This document shows positions 51,379-60,347 of a DNA stretch of 64,000 nt, piece by piece (the stretch's first letter is position 1; each line of letters opens with the position of its first letter). Origin of the DNA: Nocardia sp. SYP-A9097. Its GTDB lineage: Bacteria; Actinomycetota; Actinomycetes; Mycobacteriales; Mycobacteriaceae. Below the pieces are notes generated by a model. That model searched no databases. It worked only from the letters and a program-made list of their open reading frames with translations, and was not told where the DNA came from. The stretch spans positions 743,215 through 807,214 of the forward strand of contig NZ_WJIC01000002.1 of assembly GCF_009649815.1 (NCBI RefSeq), read 5' to 3'. The position numbers and the translations under genes were made by a program.

Positions 51379-51396
51379 GTCAGTGCCGTCACTGAC
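51379..51396. promoter_or_regulatory. Perfect inverted repeat upstream of the small ORF
   Basis: GTCAGTG and CACTGAC surround CCGT (7-4-7). It lies 27-44 bases before the small ORF start, consistent with an operator or a 5' leader hairpin; the TetR encoded nearby is a candidate ligand. Confidence 0.5.
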
Positions 51397-51458
51397 TGTT
51401 TGCCACCGGCAACATACCGACCGGAACCCAGCCGGGGGAAGCTTTTTCGAGGAAAAGT

Positions 51459-52100
51459 CTAGAATTTTTCCGATATATCCCTAGATTTCGGCCTACCAGC
51501 GGGAATCTCGGGCTCACCGAGGGTGAGCATAAGCCGATTGGCCCAGGAGAACGAAGCCGCGGACAACACCAGATCGTGGATCTCGGTGTCGCTGAAGCCC
51601 TGCGCGCGCAGTCGCTCGATATGCGCCGGGACCCCGCGCGGCGGATTCGCCGCCAGCGCATCCACGAAATCGATGACCGCATCCCATCTTTCGTCGATCC
51701 GCACGCCATTGCCCTCGTCCAGCAACCGCTGCACCTCCGCCGCCCGTTTGGAGAGTGCGGAGGTGAAGCGCGAATGCACCGAGGCGCAATACTCGCAACC
51801 GTTGTGCCGGGAGGTCACCGTCGCGGCGAGTTCCCGTTCGGCACGGGCCAATCCGCCGCGACCGTAGAAGATCTCCTTGTCATTGCCGCTGCGGTGCGCG
51901 AGCACCTCCGCATTGCGCGCCAGCACCCGGAAATACGGGCCGATACCGCGATCGCCCGCCAGCAGCGGGGCCTGGGTCTCATCGGCGTCGGCCAGTGCGA
52001 TCGGCTCCACCCACGGCACCCAATCCAGCTGTTCCTGGGTGAAACCCGCTGGGCGGCGGCCGGGTTCGACGCTGCGCACCTCGGTGGCGTTCTCACTCAT
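51459..52100 (-). CDS. AhpD-like alkylhydroperoxidase domain protein
   Basis: A 213-residue protein with the AhpD redox motif HNGCEYCASVH (Cys102, Cys105, His109) and upstream Glu residues of the proton relay (RAERELAATV). In AhpD this Cys pair reduces peroxides or disulfides with lipoamide-type reductants. The architecture resembles the Avi_7169-type alkylhydroperoxidase family, which recurs beside CMD proteins and luciferase-like monooxygenases. It is the last gene of the seven-gene operon, overlapping the CMD gene by 8 bp. GGAG precedes the ATG. Confidence 0.85.
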   Translation of the reverse strand: MSENATEVRSVEPGRRPAGFTQEQLDWVPWVEPIALADADETQAPLLAGDRGIGPYFRVLARNAEVLAHRSGNDKEIFYGRGGLARAERELAATVTSRHNGCEYCASVHSRFTSALSKRAAEVQRLLDEGNGVRIDERWDAVIDFVDALAANPPRGVPAHIERLRAQGFSDTEIHDLVLSAASFSWANRLMLTLGEPEIPAGRPKSRDISEKF

Positions 52101-52584
52101 GTCCCGCTCCGATCAGAGTCAGTCCGGCCAATACCCGAACCTGGAAGTGCACGTATCCGATGAGCTGAGCGACCGTCACGATGTCGCGGTCCGAGAGCCC
52201 CGCGGCGGCGAGCGCGTCGATATCCCCGCGAGTGGCGGTCGCGGGCGCGGTGGTCACCAGCGCCGCATGCCGCAGAATCGCCGCCAGCACCGGATCACCC
52301 TGCGCCGGAACGGTTCCCAGTCCGGCATAGTGCGCGGCCAACGCGGGCGCACCGGCGAGTTCGGCCACCGCCACCGCCGCGGCGATGAGTCGCTCCCGTC
52401 CCACCGACGCGGCGGCCGGGCCATTGAGCAGCGCTTCGTACACGCCCCGGGTGTGCTCCACGACGGCCGGTCGCTCGCGCCGAAGCTCGCGCACCGATTC
52501 CGCGTGCGCGCCCAGCACGGCATCGATGACATCGAGGGTGGCGCCCCGTGCGGCGGCACTCCCTTCGATCAGACTGTCGGTCAC
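52093..52584 (-). CDS. CMD-domain protein (Avi_7170-like)
   Basis: A 163-residue protein. The GTG at 52584 is chosen because GGAAGGA lies 8 bases before it and it overlaps the monooxygenase stop as GTGA; the longer TTG-started frame lies inside that gene. It is related to AhpD/CMD folds (AALLNGPAAASVGRERLIAAAVAVAELAG, LSDRDIVTVAQLIGYVHFQVRVLAGL) but lacks the CxxC, so it is probably a structural or substrate-handling partner of the AhpD-like protein that follows. Confidence 0.78.
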   Translation of the reverse strand: MTDSLIEGSAAARGATLDVIDAVLGAHAESVRELRRERPAVVEHTRGVYEALLNGPAAASVGRERLIAAAVAVAELAGAPALAAHYAGLGTVPAQGDPVLAAILRHAALVTTAPATATRGDIDALAAAGLSDRDIVTVAQLIGYVHFQVRVLAGLTLIGAGHE

Positions 52585-53591
52585 TGTTTCGTTCCTTCCC
52601 GCCAACCCAGTTGCGGCGCAACCTTGGTGGCAATGAGTTCGATGGAGCGCAGGGTCGCCTCCCGGCCGGGATCGACCGGATGCACCTGCACGATGAAATC
52701 GGTGGCCTGCCGCAGCGCGGTATCGGCCGAGAGCTTCGCGACCACCTCATCGGGTGTGCCGACGAAGGAGTCCTGCAGGACCTCCTCGACGGTGCCCGCC
52801 ACCTCCGGACCGCCATTGCGGCGTAATTGCTCCAGGAAGCGCGCGGCACCGCGTTCGGCGAGCGCCCACGCGGTGTCATGGTCATCGGCCACGAAAACGC
52901 CTCGGGATGCTCCTATTCGGGGCTCGGCAGCCGCCGGCAGTGCGGCCAGATACGCCGCCACCAGGGGTTCCTGGATTTCCCAGAGCGTCGCGCCGACCGT
53001 CGCGGTATCGCGGGGCTGAGCCTTGGACAGCAGCAAGCCATCCCCCGCCAGTCCCGCACGACGCGCACCCGAGGCGGAGAAGGTGGCCTGCCACAACCGA
53101 TTCCGCAGCGTTCCCGCCGGTGGATTCAAAGCACGGCCGCCGACCAGCGGCGCACCCGCGAGGGCGGCGGTCAGGGCGGCCAGTTTGTCGGCGTACACCT
53201 GTTGCCGATCCGCCCCGGCGAGGTCGAACAGCTCGAAGGCATGCCTGGAACCCCCTGCGCCCAAACCGATTTCGAGTCGACCGCCGCTGAGCACATCGAG
53301 TACGGCCGCGTCCTCGGCGACCCGGATCGGATCCTCCAGGGCCAGGGTGACAATCGCGGTGCCCAGCCGCAGTCGCGGGGTGCGCGCCGCCGCGTGCGCC
53401 AGGAACACGAACGGTGACGGCAGCCCGCCCTCCGCCGGATCCAGGTGATGCTGCGCCACCCAGGCCGCGTCGTAGCCGAGCCGCTCGGCCAGCTCGAATT
53501 GCTCGAGCGCGTGCCGGTAGACGGTGGCCGAATCCTCGTTCTCGCCGGAGCGCACCAGCCGGGTGAAAAGCCCGAGATGTCGCGGGGTCAT
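52581..53591 (-). CDS. FMN-dependent luciferase-like monooxygenase (KPN_01858-like)
   Basis: A 336-residue TIM-barrel flavin monooxygenase (bacterial luciferase-like). Recognisable parts: LFTRLVRSGENE, DAAWVAQHHLDPAEGGLPSPFVFLAHAA, RLRLGTAIVTLALEDPIRVAEDAAVLDVLSGGRLEIGLGAG (flavin/phosphate region) and FVGTPDEVVAKL. From memory this group (TIGR04027-type) co-occurs with the CMD and AhpD-like partners seen here. It likely oxygenates or cleaves the compound imported by the ABC system encoded upstream in the same operon. The chemical substrate is unknown. Confidence 0.85.
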   Translation of the reverse strand: MTPRHLGLFTRLVRSGENEDSATVYRHALEQFELAERLGYDAAWVAQHHLDPAEGGLPSPFVFLAHAAARTPRLRLGTAIVTLALEDPIRVAEDAAVLDVLSGGRLEIGLGAGGSRHAFELFDLAGADRQQVYADKLAALTAALAGAPLVGGRALNPPAGTLRNRLWQATFSASGARRAGLAGDGLLLSKAQPRDTATVGATLWEIQEPLVAAYLAALPAAAEPRIGASRGVFVADDHDTAWALAERGAARFLEQLRRNGGPEVAGTVEEVLQDSFVGTPDEVVAKLSADTALRQATDFIVQVHPVDPGREATLRSIELIATKVAPQLGWREGTKQ

Positions 53592-53631
53592 GCTGTCTCC
53601 AATCCGGTGTGGGTAGGACGCTTCGGACCGA

Positions 53632-54375
53632 TCACACCGTCACCTTGCCCAGATAGGCGTCGCGAACCGCCGGATTGTCGATGAGTTCGTCGGCGGGTCC
53701 GTGCAATACGATCTCGCCCGAACGCAGCACATTCGCGGTGTGCGCGATGCTCAGCGCCAGCTCCGCCTGCTGTTCGACAATCAGGATGGCCAGCCCCAAT
53801 TCCCGGTTGAGCCGGGCGATTTCGTCCAGCACCCGATCCACGAACAGCGGCGACAATCCCATGGTGGGCTCATCCATGCAGATGAGCCGGGGTTTACTCA
53901 TGAGCGCCCGCGCGAAGGCCAGCATCTGCTGCTCACCACCTGAGAGGGTGCCCGCGCGCTGGTTGCGCCGCTCCGCCAAGCGGGGGAAATGCTCGAACAT
54001 CTCCGCGGCCCGCGCGGCCAGTACCGAACGGCGTTCCTTGCGGATATAGCCGCCGACGAAGAGGTTCTCGGCCACCGTCATGGCGGGAAAGACGCGACGC
54101 GCCTCCGGAACCGAGGCCAGACCCGCCTTGATACGCGCGGAGGGCGGCGTATTGCCGACATCCACACCGTCGATGCGCACCGTGCCCGAGGTCGGTTTCA
54201 CCAGGCCCAGCGCGGTTTTCATGGTGGTGGATTTGCCGGACGCATTGCCGCCGAGCAGCGAAACGATCTCGCCCGGCCGAACCCGCAGGGATACTTCGTT
54301 CAAAGCCCGCGATGGTCCGTAATGCACTACGACGCTGTCGAATTCGAGGATCGGCACGATATCGGATTCAGGCAT
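53632..54375 (-). CDS. Branched-chain-type ABC transporter ATPase (LivF-like)
   Basis: A 247-residue ATPase; start MPESDIVPILEFDSV at 54375. Walker A is GGNASGKST, where Asn-Ala replaces the usual Gly in GxNGxGKST. Signature LSGGEQQMLAFARAL, Walker B LICMDEPTMGLSP and H-loop VEQQ are typical of LivF. It overlaps the LivG-like gene by 8 bp and is 40 bp from the monooxygenase gene, so import and oxidation genes share a transcript. Confidence 0.9.
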   Translation of the reverse strand: MPESDIVPILEFDSVVVHYGPSRALNEVSLRVRPGEIVSLLGGNASGKSTTMKTALGLVKPTSGTVRIDGVDVGNTPPSARIKAGLASVPEARRVFPAMTVAENLFVGGYIRKERRSVLAARAAEMFEHFPRLAERRNQRAGTLSGGEQQMLAFARALMSKPRLICMDEPTMGLSPLFVDRVLDEIARLNRELGLAILIVEQQAELALSIAHTANVLRSGEIVLHGPADELIDNPAVRDAYLGKVTV

Positions 54376-55237
54376 GAGCGGTCTCCTTCCCGGCGCGACT
54401 ACGGCCCAGGTACGCCTCGATGACGCGTGGATCCGCCAGCACCTCATCCGGGGTTCCCTGCGCGATCACCCGCCCCTCGTCGAGCACGAGCACCCGATCG
54501 GACAGCTCGTGCACCAGGTCCATCTTGTGTTCGACCAGCAGCACGGTCTGCCCCTGTGCCTTCAATTCGGCCAGCTGCCTGCCGATTTCGGCGGTTTCGG
54601 TCTGGTTCATACCCGCCGCCGGTTCATCGAGCAGCAACAGATCGGGTTCCGATGCCAAGGCCCGGGCGATCTCGGTGCGGCGGCGATTGGCGTAGGACAG
54701 GGTGTACGCGGCGTGGTCGGCGCGCGGGCCGAGCCGCTCTTCGAAGCGCGCGAGTTGCGCGTCGATGTGGGCGGCGGCGGACTTGCGCTCGGCATGCACG
54801 GCCGGTGTGGGCGCCAGTGCGAGAAAGAGTTCCGCGAGCAGAGATACCCAGCGCAGCAATGGAATTCCGGATAGGACACGCAGCGGGCGGGACGCGCGCA
54901 GGGTGGTCTGCAGGCCGACATCCACATTCTCGCGGACCGTCATATTGCCGAATACCCGGCCGTTCTGGAAGGTGCGGGCAATACCGGCCGCCGCCGCGTA
55001 CTCGGGCCGACCCGGGCGAATCCGCTTGCCCCGCACCAGGATCACCCCGCCATCCGGCTTCAGGACACCCGATATCAGGTTGACCGTGGTCGACTTCCCG
55101 GAGCCGTTCGGCCCGATTATCGAGACGAATTCGCCCGGCGCAATGGTGATTTCGAATCCATCCACAGCTTTCACACCACCGAACGAACGCCGCAGACCGC
55201 TGACCGCCAAGACCGGTTCAGGCTGTGACTCGGACAC
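54368..55237 (-). CDS. Branched-chain-type ABC transporter ATPase (LivG-like)
   Basis: A 289-residue ATPase; the GTG at 55237 has AGGAGG at ideal spacing. Walker A GPNGSGKST, GIARTFQNGRVFGNMTV, signature region LSYANRRRTEIARALA, Walker B LLLLDEPAAGMNQTE and H-loop VEHKMDLV are as in LivG. A longer-than-usual insert (about 110-150) lies between Q-loop and signature. It overlaps the fused permease gene by 20 bp. Confidence 0.9.
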   Translation of the reverse strand: MSESQPEPVLAVSGLRRSFGGVKAVDGFEITIAPGEFVSIIGPNGSGKSTTVNLISGVLKPDGGVILVRGKRIRPGRPEYAAAAGIARTFQNGRVFGNMTVRENVDVGLQTTLRASRPLRVLSGIPLLRWVSLLAELFLALAPTPAVHAERKSAAAHIDAQLARFEERLGPRADHAAYTLSYANRRRTEIARALASEPDLLLLDEPAAGMNQTETAEIGRQLAELKAQGQTVLLVEHKMDLVHELSDRVLVLDEGRVIAQGTPDEVLADPRVIEAYLGRSRAGKETAHA

Positions 55238-57053
55238 GTTCCCTCCTGACCAGAATGCCCTGCGGCCGGAACCGCACGACCAGCAGCAAAACCAAGCCGT
55301 AGAGCACAATTCGCAGTTCCGGCGCGAGCCGTAGCGCTTCCGGCACCCCGATCAATACGGCCGCGCCGAGCACCGCGCCATACGGTGACGCCGTCCCGCC
55401 GAGCACCAGAATCGTCACCACCAGCAGCGACATCGGCAGGTTGAATACGGTCGGATCGATATACGAATACTGGTGCGCCAGCAGCGCACCGCCGATTCCG
55501 GAGAAGAACGCTGCCAGCGCGAAGGCGAGAGCCTTGTAGTCACGCACCGGCACTCCCGCCGAACGCGCCGCCACCTCATCCGCGCCGATGGCTCGAATGG
55601 CGGTGCCCAAGCGCGATCGCTGTACGCCGAGAATCACAGCCAGGGTGATCGCCAGCACCACCAGCTCCAGCCGGAAAATCTGTGTGTGCGTGGTGAATTC
55701 GAATCCGAACAACTCCGGTGCGGGAATCCCGAAGATCCCATAGCTGCCGCGCGTCACCGATTCCCAATTACGGATCAGTGCCACCGTCACAATGCCGATT
55801 CCGAGGGTGGCGATGGCGACATAGTGCCCGCCCAGCCGCCACAGCGGTGCGGCCAGCACCGAAGACACCACGGCCGCAACGATTCCCGCGATCAGCACGG
55901 CGGGCAGAAAGGACCAGCCGTGTGAAACCGTCAGCACCGCAGAGGTATACGCGCCGATGGCGATCGGCCCCGCCTGCCCGATGGCCAACTGTCCCGCCGA
56001 GCCGGCGACCAGCGTCATGGAGACGGCGATGATCGCGTAAGCCACGATCTGCGTACCCACCGAGACGCCGTAATCGTTCGACACCACCGGAATGACCAGT
56101 CCCACAACGGCGAACGCGATCAGCGCATGCCACCAGCGGATACTCCACTGCCGTCCCGAACCGAGGAAGGTCCCGGTCAGCGGCTCCGATTCGATGGCGG
56201 GCGGGCGCGCCAGCAATCCACCCGGCCGCAGCACCAGGAACACCACCAGCAGCCCGAAGGTGATCAGATCCCGATACCCGTCACCGAAGGTGTAGACACC
56301 GAACGCCTCCACCAGGCCGAGCACGAAACCACCCAGCACCGCACCGGGAATCGAGCCCAGTCCGCCGATGGTGGCGGCCACGAACCCGGTCATACCGACG
56401 ACACCGCCGCTGGTCGGCGAGATATTCGAGTTGTAGAGGCCGACGAAGATGCCCGCCAGCCCGCCCAGCCCCGATGCGATGGCGAAGGCCAGCGATTGAA
56501 TGCGCCCGACGCCGATCCCCATCTGCGCGGCCGCGTCCGGATCCTGCGCGGTGGCGCGAATCGCCAGTCCGTACCGGCCGAAGCGCAGGAAGGCCCACAG
56601 CCCCAACATCACCGAAATGGTGATACCGAACATGACCACATCCGAGGTGCCGAAGCGCACCCCACCGACGTGAAAGTTATTGGTGGACAGCACCTGTGGG
56701 AACGGCCGGGTATCCGGCCCGAACACCAGCGCCACCACATTCTCGATAATCAACCCCACCGCCACCGTGGCCAGTAGCGCCGCGATGGCCGGGGCGCGAC
56801 GCAGTGGGCGCACCGCCAGCACATCGATACCGACCCCGACCAGAGCGGTCACACCGACCACCGCGATGAGCGCGAACCACAGCGGCAATCCGTGCTGGGC
56901 GATCAGCCACCAGCCCAGCACCGAACCGAACGCAAAGATCGCACCGTGCGCGAAGTTGATGACATTGCCGACCCCGAAAATCAGGGTGATGCCCACGGCA
57001 ATGAGCGCATACGCATTGCCGTGCACCAGACCCGCTATCAGCGTGTCGAACAT
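55218..57053 (-). CDS. Fused branched-chain-type ABC permease (LivH-LivM)
   Basis: A 611-residue protein joining a LivH-like half (1-290; TLIFGVGNVINFAHGAIFAFG, FLVLRPGGLLARP) to a LivM-like half (about 310-611; SMTLVAGSAGQLAIGQAGPIAIGAY, ALAFALAAFFSGIGGALLAHQYS). Most systems encode these as separate proteins. Both halves are complete, giving about 17 helices. It supplies the whole channel for the importer whose binding protein is encoded 6 bp upstream. Confidence 0.9.
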   Translation of the reverse strand: MFDTLIAGLVHGNAYALIAVGITLIFGVGNVINFAHGAIFAFGSVLGWWLIAQHGLPLWFALIAVVGVTALVGVGIDVLAVRPLRRAPAIAALLATVAVGLIIENVVALVFGPDTRPFPQVLSTNNFHVGGVRFGTSDVVMFGITISVMLGLWAFLRFGRYGLAIRATAQDPDAAAQMGIGVGRIQSLAFAIASGLGGLAGIFVGLYNSNISPTSGGVVGMTGFVAATIGGLGSIPGAVLGGFVLGLVEAFGVYTFGDGYRDLITFGLLVVFLVLRPGGLLARPPAIESEPLTGTFLGSGRQWSIRWWHALIAFAVVGLVIPVVSNDYGVSVGTQIVAYAIIAVSMTLVAGSAGQLAIGQAGPIAIGAYTSAVLTVSHGWSFLPAVLIAGIVAAVVSSVLAAPLWRLGGHYVAIATLGIGIVTVALIRNWESVTRGSYGIFGIPAPELFGFEFTTHTQIFRLELVVLAITLAVILGVQRSRLGTAIRAIGADEVAARSAGVPVRDYKALAFALAAFFSGIGGALLAHQYSYIDPTVFNLPMSLLVVTILVLGGTASPYGAVLGAAVLIGVPEALRLAPELRIVLYGLVLLLVVRFRPQGILVRRERVRVTA

Positions 57054-57059
57054 TCCCGG

Positions 57060-58214
57060 CTACCTATTTCCGGTCGGCGTGAAAGCGCCGTTCCGCAGCA
57101 CCAATTCGATCGGCTTCACTCCGCTCGGCCGCCGCGTCTGCTGATCGAATGCGAAGGTGCCCAACCCGATTCCGTCGAAATCCTTGATCTCGCGCAGCCC
57201 CTTCAGCACGCCCTCGCGGGTCGCGCCACCGAACTTGGCGGCCTTGACCAGCACATTCAGCGCGTCATAGGCGTACACATTGAAATCGCCCGGATCGGTG
57301 TGGAATTTGTCGCGGAACTTGGTGGTGAAGTCCCGCACCTTCGGAGTGGTATCGGCGGGTGAGTAGATACCGTTCACAATGTCGCCCTCGGCGGAGGTGC
57401 CCGCCAGCTGAATGAACTGCGGGGTGTTCTGGCCGCCGAAGAACGGCCCGCCGAACCCGACATCACGCAGCTGCTTGACGATCAGCGCGCCGTCCGGGCC
57501 GTAACCCAGGTGCACGAACGCCTCTGGATTCGCATCGCGACCCTTGATGAGCACCGGCCGGAAGTCCTGCGAATCGGGCAGGATCGCCGAGGAGTAGGCG
57601 ATCTCGATGCCCTTCTCCTGCGCGAACTGCTGGAAGAACTTGAAAGACTGCTTACCCCAGTCGGTTTCGAGATAGACAACCGAAACCTTCTTGGCCTTGG
57701 CCCGCACCCATTGTGCGTTGCGCTCCTGGTACACATCGGTGGTGATGGACGGACTCCACGAATAGTCGCCGCCCTTGGTGAAATCCACCGCCGAATTGGT
57801 GAAGCCGTACTGCACCAGCTTGCCCCGGTTGTACACCGGTGACGCGGCAATCGAAGCGGGCGAGGAGAAGTCGCCCAGTTCGGCGATGATCGACTTGTCG
57901 CCGACGAACTTGGTGGCGATCGGCACGGTCTGCTTCGGGTCGGATTGCGAATCCTCCCACTTCAATTCGACCTTCTTGCCATTGATCCCGCCCGCGGCAT
58001 TGATCTCGTCGAGCGCCAGGTCGAACCCCTGCTGCCACAGTCGGCCGTACTCCGCGGACTGCCCCGACTTCGGCCCCGAAACCCCGAAATACACGGTGTC
58101 GCCGCTGTTCTCGGACGATCCACCGCACGCCGACACCAATCCCGCCACCATGGCCGCGGACGCGACACCCGCCAAAACCCGAAGCCGGCGCGACCCGGAC
58201 CACTGCTTGCTCAT
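57060..58214 (-). CDS. Branched-chain-type ABC substrate-binding lipoprotein (LivK-like)
   Basis: A 384-residue binding protein. The signal peptide (VLAGVASAAMVAGLVSAC) has its lipobox Cys at residue 30. The mature protein (YFGVSGPKSGQSAEYGRLWQQGFDLALDEINAAGGINGKKV) is a Peripla_BP_6 member. It starts the seven-gene operon. The ligand is unknown; in this family it ranges from amino acids to amides and aromatic compounds, and pairing with a luciferase-like monooxygenase favours a nitrogen- or sulfur-containing organic compound rather than leucine. Confidence 0.9.
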   Translation of the reverse strand: MSKQWSGSRRLRVLAGVASAAMVAGLVSACGGSSENSGDTVYFGVSGPKSGQSAEYGRLWQQGFDLALDEINAAGGINGKKVELKWEDSQSDPKQTVPIATKFVGDKSIIAELGDFSSPASIAASPVYNRGKLVQYGFTNSAVDFTKGGDYSWSPSITTDVYQERNAQWVRAKAKKVSVVYLETDWGKQSFKFFQQFAQEKGIEIAYSSAILPDSQDFRPVLIKGRDANPEAFVHLGYGPDGALIVKQLRDVGFGGPFFGGQNTPQFIQLAGTSAEGDIVNGIYSPADTTPKVRDFTTKFRDKFHTDPGDFNVYAYDALNVLVKAAKFGGATREGVLKGLREIKDFDGIGLGTFAFDQQTRRPSGVKPIELVLRNGAFTPTGNR

Positions 58215-58309
58215 CTGATTCCTCTGCGTTCGCCGGCGCCACTGCCGGGCATGGAGCGCAAAGGTATCCGGGTACGCGGCGCGCGAACACCCTTCCGATC
58301 AGCATGAAA

Positions 58310-58957
58310 TCAAAGGTGGGATGAATCCGGATATGCGTGCAACCAGGCCGGGAATGCGGTGAGATCCGACAGCACCACATCCGCGCCCTCGGCCGAAAGC
58401 TCCTCCGCCGCATACGGACCGGTGGTCACCGCGACCGAAACTGCATCGGCGACCTTCGCGGCGCGCACATCACCGAGATGATCACCGACATAGATGGACG
58501 CGCCGTGCTCGCGCAGCACCGCACCCTTCTCCTCCGCCCACGCGCCACCCACCAGATCATCGACCTCGAGGCCCAGATGATCCAGATGCAATTGCGCGTG
58601 CGGACCGTTCTTGGCCGTGATCACCAGCACCTTGCCGCCCGCCGCGTGCACGGCGGCCAGCGACTCCACCACACCCGGCAGGTCAGCGCTCGGCATAATC
58701 GCCAATCCCGGGTACAGCTTCCGATACAGCGCCACCACATCGGGCACCCGCGCCTCCGGAAACCATTCGGCCGCCTCGACCGCCAGCGGCGGACCCAGCC
58801 GCGACACCACCAGCTCCGAATCGATCGTCACCCCGGTCTCCGCGGCGATCGCATCCCACACCGCGGCGATACCGGGACGGGAATCGATCAGCGTCATATC
58901 CAGGTCGAACCCGACAACGAGTCCATTCGGACCACCGCCCACATGATCAAAGGCCAC
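58310..58957 (-). CDS. HAD-superfamily phosphatase
   Basis: A 215-residue HAD hydrolase: motif I GFDLDMTLIDS (nucleophile Asp), motif II VLVITAKNG, motif III Lys with IYVGDHLGDVRAAK (motif IV acids). The cap is of the C1 helical type (AVWDAIAAETGV). This matches phosphoglycolate phosphatase-like enzymes. The start is uncertain: GTG at 58957 or GTG at 58942, neither with a good ribosome binding site. It is divergent from the GNAT gene. Confidence 0.8.
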   Translation of the reverse strand: MAFDHVGGGPNGLVVGFDLDMTLIDSRPGIAAVWDAIAAETGVTIDSELVVSRLGPPLAVEAAEWFPEARVPDVVALYRKLYPGLAIMPSADLPGVVESLAAVHAAGGKVLVITAKNGPHAQLHLDHLGLEVDDLVGGAWAEEKGAVLREHGASIYVGDHLGDVRAAKVADAVSVAVTTGPYAAEELSAEGADVVLSDLTAFPAWLHAYPDSSHL

Positions 58958-59038
58958 ACCCCGACCATACGGTTCACGACACCGCACCGCGCTTGCGGCT
59001 CCGAAAAACGCTTGCGCCACCCAACTAGGCTCGATGCC

Positions 59039-59884
59039 ATGGCCAGCGAGCACGCTCCCCTGTTCTGCGATATCGAGCTCGGCGCCCGCATCGAACGGGT
59101 CGAGACCGAATTGATCGCCACCGGCAGCGCGGCCGCCGCCGCCCGCCTCGGCGACGAAGCGGGATTCGTCATACCCATCGGCGGCGGTGTGGCCTCCTTC
59201 GCGGCCATGGGCTCCCCGCTCAACAAGGTCGCCGGACTCGGCTTCGCCGGTATCCCCGGCGAACACGAGTTCGAGGCCCTGGAGAAGCAATTCGCCGTCC
59301 GCGACGCACCGGTACAGGTCGAATTGGCGCACCTCGGCGATCCCGGAATCGGCGAACTCCTCACCGGGCGCGGCTACCGGCTCATCTCCTACGAGAATGT
59401 GCTCGGCATCTCGCTCACCGAACCGCTCGAACCCGTCACCCCGCCGGGCATCGAGATAAGGCACAGCGGGGCAGGCGAATTCGAGATCTGGCTCGATATC
59501 GTCACCGAAGGATTCGCGCACCCGGACACCCAGGGCGTCGCCTCACACGAGGACTTCCCGCGCGACGTCATCGCCGACGCCATGCGCGATCTCACCGCCG
59601 CCGCCGGGGTACAGCGCTATGTCGCGATACACGAGCAGGGCATCGCGGGCGTGGCGAGTATGCGCATGTCCCAGGGCATTGCCCAACTCACCGGTGCCAC
59701 AACACTTCCCGCGCATCGGCGATACGGAATCCAATCCGCGCTGCTCTCGGCCCGGCTCATCGAGGCCGCGGCGGCGGGCTGCGATATCGCCGTCATCACC
59801 ACCCAGCCCGGCTCCAAATCCCAGCAGAACGCCCAGCGGCGCGGCTTCTCACTGCTCTATACCCGGGCCATCCTGGTGAAGTGA
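59039..59884 (+). CDS. GNAT acetyltransferase with extended N-terminal domain
   Basis: A 281-residue protein. The C-terminal GNAT domain (RYVAIHEQGIAGVASMRMSQGIAQLTGATTLPAHRRYGIQSALL, ending SQQNAQRRGFSLLYTRAIL) has the acetyl-CoA loop RRYGIQSALL. The N-terminal 150 residues form another acetyltransferase-like lobe (GGGVASFAAMGSPLNKVAGLGFAG), so the protein may be a tandem GNAT. Substrate unknown. It converges with the MarR gene, with one base between stops. Confidence 0.8.
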   Translation: MASEHAPLFCDIELGARIERVETELIATGSAAAAARLGDEAGFVIPIGGGVASFAAMGSPLNKVAGLGFAGIPGEHEFEALEKQFAVRDAPVQVELAHLGDPGIGELLTGRGYRLISYENVLGISLTEPLEPVTPPGIEIRHSGAGEFEIWLDIVTEGFAHPDTQGVASHEDFPRDVIADAMRDLTAAAGVQRYVAIHEQGIAGVASMRMSQGIAQLTGATTLPAHRRYGIQSALLSARLIEAAAAGCDIAVITTQPGSKSQQNAQRRGFSLLYTRAILVK

Positions 59885-59885
59885 T

Positions 59886-60347
59886 TCACTCCGGAATCCG
59901 GTGTGCGGCAATGGGTCGCAATTGCTCACGCAGGCGCTCACCGGAGTCGCCGAAGATCTGCTGATCGGTATCGACCGCGGTCCGCACCCCTTTACGTGCC
60001 AATTCTCTTCCGGCAGCCGTGATTTCGATTCGGAGTACGCGCGCGTCCGCCGGATCGGGCTGGCGAATGAGCAAGCCTCGCTCCTCCAGTACGCGAATCA
60101 CCTTGGACCCCATCATGCGATCCGCGCCGGACATATCGGCGACCTGCTGCTGCGTCGGCAATTCACCATCGCGCCCCAGCCAGCCCGCCGACGCCAGCAG
60201 ATTGAACTGAGTCGGCGTCAAACCGAGCGGGCGCAGATTCCGCTCCATGGTCGCCCGCCATTCGAGGGCCGCGTGATGCAACCAGAAACCCGGACTCATG
60301 AGCGGGCCACGCGGAATACCGCGCGACCCCGCCGCCGATTCAGTCAC
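59886..60347 (-). CDS. MarR-family transcriptional regulator
   Basis: A 153-residue winged-helix regulator: RPLGLTPTQFNLLASAGWLG, PTQQQVADMSGADRMMGSKVIRVLEERGLLIRQPDPADARVLRIEITAAGREL is the full MarR signature with the wing Asp-Arg. It overlaps the SRPBCC gene by 8 bp and is coupled to it. It probably binds the repeated GCGACAACA element at 60795-60831 upstream of the pair. Confidence 0.9.
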   Translation of the reverse strand: MTESAAGSRGIPRGPLMSPGFWLHHAALEWRATMERNLRPLGLTPTQFNLLASAGWLGRDGELPTQQQVADMSGADRMMGSKVIRVLEERGLLIRQPDPADARVLRIEITAAGRELARKGVRTAVDTDQQIFGDSGERLREQLRPIAAHRIPE

